A DNA stretch of 64,000 bases, taken from assembly GCA_019359325.1 (NCBI GenBank), contig JAHHHN010000017.1, positions 1 through 64,000 of the forward strand. Direction: 5' to 3'. The first letter of the stretch is position 1; every line of letters starts with the position of its first letter. Below the pieces are notes generated by a model. That model was given only the letters and a program-made list of their open reading frames with translations. It did no database searches and was not told where the DNA came from. This document shows positions 62,554-64,000 of the stretch, piece by piece. The DNA is from Mojavia pulchra JT2-VF2. Its GTDB lineage: Bacteria; Cyanobacteriota; Cyanobacteriia; Cyanobacteriales; Nostocaceae. Made by a program: the position numbers and the translations under genes.

Positions 62554-63156
62554 ATGACTCACTCTACAGACATTGCTACCTTAGCTCGCTGGATGGCAGC
62601 TGATTTTAGCAATCAAGAACAAGCTTTTGAAAACCCGCCTTTTTATGCCCATATCCGCGTGTGTATACGTCCTCTCCCTTTAGAAGTGTTATCAGGAGTT
62701 AGTTTTTTTGTCGAACAAGCTTACGACTATTCACTCAATGACCCCTATCGTGTACGGGTGTTAAAGTTGGTGAACGCTGGAGATCACATCCAAATCGAAA
62801 ACTACAGCGTTAAAGAAGAAAAAATTTTCTACGGTGCGTCTCGTCATCTCGAAAAACTCAAAACTTTAAACGCCGATTATTTGGAAAAATTACCAGGCTG
62901 CAACATGATTGTAGAATGGACTGGCAACAGCTTCAAAGGCAGAGTTGAACCGGGCAAAGGCTGCATGGTTGTTCGCAAAGGGCAAAAGACATATCTAGAT
63001 AGTGAATTTGAAATTAACGAAGACAAATTTATCAGCCTTGACCGGGGGCGTGATCCAGAAACTGATGAGCATATTTGGGGGTCTGTCGCTGGGCCATTTC
63101 TGTTTGTGCGTTGGAGTAGTTTTGCTGATGAAGTAAAACTAAGTTCCGAGTCTTAA
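62554..63156 (+). CDS. cpcT: CpcT, phycocyanobilin lyase for beta-phycocyanin Cys155-type site
   Basis: A 200-residue CpcT/CpeT-family bilin lyase. Conserved stretches are LARWMAADFSNQEQAFENPP, IRPLPLEVLSGVSFFVEQAY, YSLNDPYRVRVLKLV, LPGCNMIVEWTGNSFKG and SEFEINEDKFISLDRGRDPE. The length is typical. CpcT attaches phycocyanobilin to the C-terminal Cys (about 153-155) of phycocyanin and phycoerythrocyanin beta subunits. It is a single gene, transcribed towards the convergent phosphodiesterase gene with a terminator hairpin between. Confidence 0.94.
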   Translation: MTHSTDIATLARWMAADFSNQEQAFENPPFYAHIRVCIRPLPLEVLSGVSFFVEQAYDYSLNDPYRVRVLKLVNAGDHIQIENYSVKEEKIFYGASRHLEKLKTLNADYLEKLPGCNMIVEWTGNSFKGRVEPGKGCMVVRKGQKTYLDSEFEINEDKFISLDRGRDPETDEHIWGSVAGPFLFVRWSSFADEVKLSSES

Positions 63157-63162
63157 GTAATG

Positions 63163-63191
63163 AAGTGCTGAGTAATGAAAACTCAGCACTT
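63163..63191. terminator. Bidirectional hairpin terminator between cpcT and the phosphodiesterase gene
   Basis: An 11-bp perfect stem AAGTGCTGAGT/ACTCAGCACTT with a 7-base loop lies between two convergent stops. TTTTCT follows on the plus strand and a less pure T-run on the other. Confidence 0.7.
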
Positions 63192-63193
63192 TT

Positions 63194-63991
63194 CTAATAT
63201 CCCTTTGCCTTTAATTCCACTGGATGAAAATATGAAACTCGCTCAACCCAAGTTTCCCAGTTACCATCAGGGTAAAGTTTTAGCAAACGAAATCCAGGCG
63301 GTTTTTGCTCAAGTGCAAAAGTTGCGCTTTTAGGCTTGAACTGAATACAAGTTGAGGGAGTACCCAGGTAGTGAACATTATGGCGTTGATACTCAAATTC
63401 TTGGTGAATGTGCCCACACAAAACTAACTTAACTTGGGGATGGTTATCTAAAATGGCAAAAAGTTCTTCAGGATTTTGTAGGGTGCTGCTATCTAGCCAC
63501 TCAGAATTTACTAAAAAAGGCGGATGATGTAGCGCTATTACAGTAGGGTAGTTACTTAGTATTTTTAATTGAGAGTCTAGCCAATTTAGAGTTTCGGCTG
63601 AAAGATGACCATGTACGCACTCAGGTACAGAGGAGTTGAGTAAGATAAAATTCCACTTACCACGCTCAAAAGACTTACGCCGAGAAAGCAGCCCTAAATT
63701 TAAGATTTCATCCATTGCGATCGCACAGTCATGATTTCCTGGAACCCAGTAAGTTGGGATTTTTAGTGGACTCAGTAGATTTTGGAGATTTTCGTAAGAT
63801 TCAACTGTTCCATCACCAGACAAATCGCCTGTTAGAAGTAGTAAATCAAGTTCAGGTTGCAAGTCCTTTAATCTTTCTATTACTGCTTGGAAAGAATCTC
63901 TAGTAGGTATTCCCACTAGATGGTGATTTTCCGCTGCAAACAGATGCATATCTGTTATCTGAACAATTGATATAGGAGAGACTTGATTCAT
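63194..63991 (-). CDS. CpdA-like class III cyclic-nucleotide phosphodiesterase (calcineurin-like)
   Basis: A 265-residue metallophosphoesterase with all metal-binding motifs: QITDMHLF (DxH), LLLTGDLSGDGTVESY (GDxxxDG), WVPGNHDCA (GNHD), VIALHHPPF and LVLCGHIHQEFEYQ (GHxH). The build and length match CpdA/IcC phosphodiesterases that hydrolyse 3',5'-cyclic AMP; in cyanobacteria, where cAMP signalling is common, this is plausible, but related enzymes have other substrates. It begins MNQVSPISIVQITD near the window's right edge and is complete. Confidence 0.9.
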   Translation of the reverse strand: MNQVSPISIVQITDMHLFAAENHHLVGIPTRDSFQAVIERLKDLQPELDLLLLTGDLSGDGTVESYENLQNLLSPLKIPTYWVPGNHDCAIAMDEILNLGLLSRRKSFERGKWNFILLNSSVPECVHGHLSAETLNWLDSQLKILSNYPTVIALHHPPFLVNSEWLDSSTLQNPEELFAILDNHPQVKLVLCGHIHQEFEYQRHNVHYLGTPSTCIQFKPKSATFALEQKPPGFRLLKLYPDGNWETWVERVSYFHPVELKAKGY

Positions 63992-64000
63992 CTTTGCTAA

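Noticed and set aside
1-64000. tRNA or rRNA genes
   Set aside because: I scanned for a T-loop-like GGTTCGAATCC context and rRNA-conserved stretches and recognised none; a covariance-model search would be needed to exclude them fully.

Overview
The window looks like chromosome from a filamentous, heterocyst-forming cyanobacterium (Nostocales: Nostoc/Anabaena/Calothrix-like). The evidence is a complete heterocyst glycolipid (HG) synthase cluster, a matching HG transporter/glycosylation cluster, an RpaA circadian response regulator, a CpcT phycobilin lyase, many GCGATCGC (HIP1) octamers, 7-bp tandem repeats of the kind called STRRs in heterocystous strains, and many small hairpin repeats.

Layout. 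1-3.5 kb: end of a TPR gene, two antitoxin-like genes broken by two different MITEs, a Uma2 nuclease, and a 21-bp palindromic tandem array followed by a small basic protein. 3.5-18.3 kb: stand-alone RNA-repair enzyme Pnkp, DUF202 protein, three CadD-family transporters plus a CadD remnant with a LysR regulator, a TauE/SafE permease, a PAP2-like remnant, a prohibitin, a stress protein, RpaA and an alpha/beta hydrolase. 18.5-37.4 kb: hetI, a methyltransferase where hetN is expected, then hglB-hglA-hglC-hglD-hglG-hglE on the minus strand. 37.4-47.5 kb: an accessory block (CHAT-NTPase-TPR protein, UPF0175/DUF3368 toxin-antitoxin pair, a second 21-bp array with a second small protein of the same type, and a ParB protein fused to a decayed methyltransferase). 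47.5-58.2 kb: plus-strand hgdB-hgdC-hgdA, DUF2141 protein, GT2, a GT2 fragment, hglT-like GT4, a RAYT transposase framed by its likely REPs, then minus-strand GMC oxidoreductase and HetN-like SDR. 58.2-64 kb: pentapeptide-repeat membrane protein, TPR protein, DUF1499 protein, nested MITEs, cpcT and a cyclic-nucleotide-phosphodiesterase-like enzyme.

How the genes work together. HetI arms the carrier domains of HglE and HglB. HglE/HglG/HglD/HglC/HglA form a PUFA-synthase-like iterative assembly line, and HglB releases the chain reductively as a fatty alcohol. HglT would glycosylate it, HgdB/HgdC would export it with an ATPase encoded elsewhere, and HgdA, the GMC oxidoreductase and the SDR are candidates for tailoring the sugar or the keto/hydroxy pattern of the chain. 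The accessory block lies in the divergent space between the hgl and hgd arms.

Most unusual: two unrelated 21-bp tandem arrays, each unit built as a 13-bp palindrome plus an 8-bp spacer, each followed on the same strand by a small charged protein carrying a YGxDS motif. Also notable are a reading frame that can be rebuilt exactly by removing a 163-bp MITE and its TCA duplication, a MITE nested in another MITE, the displaced HetN-like protein that lacks the RGSGR peptide, and the ketoreductase split across hglE and hglG.
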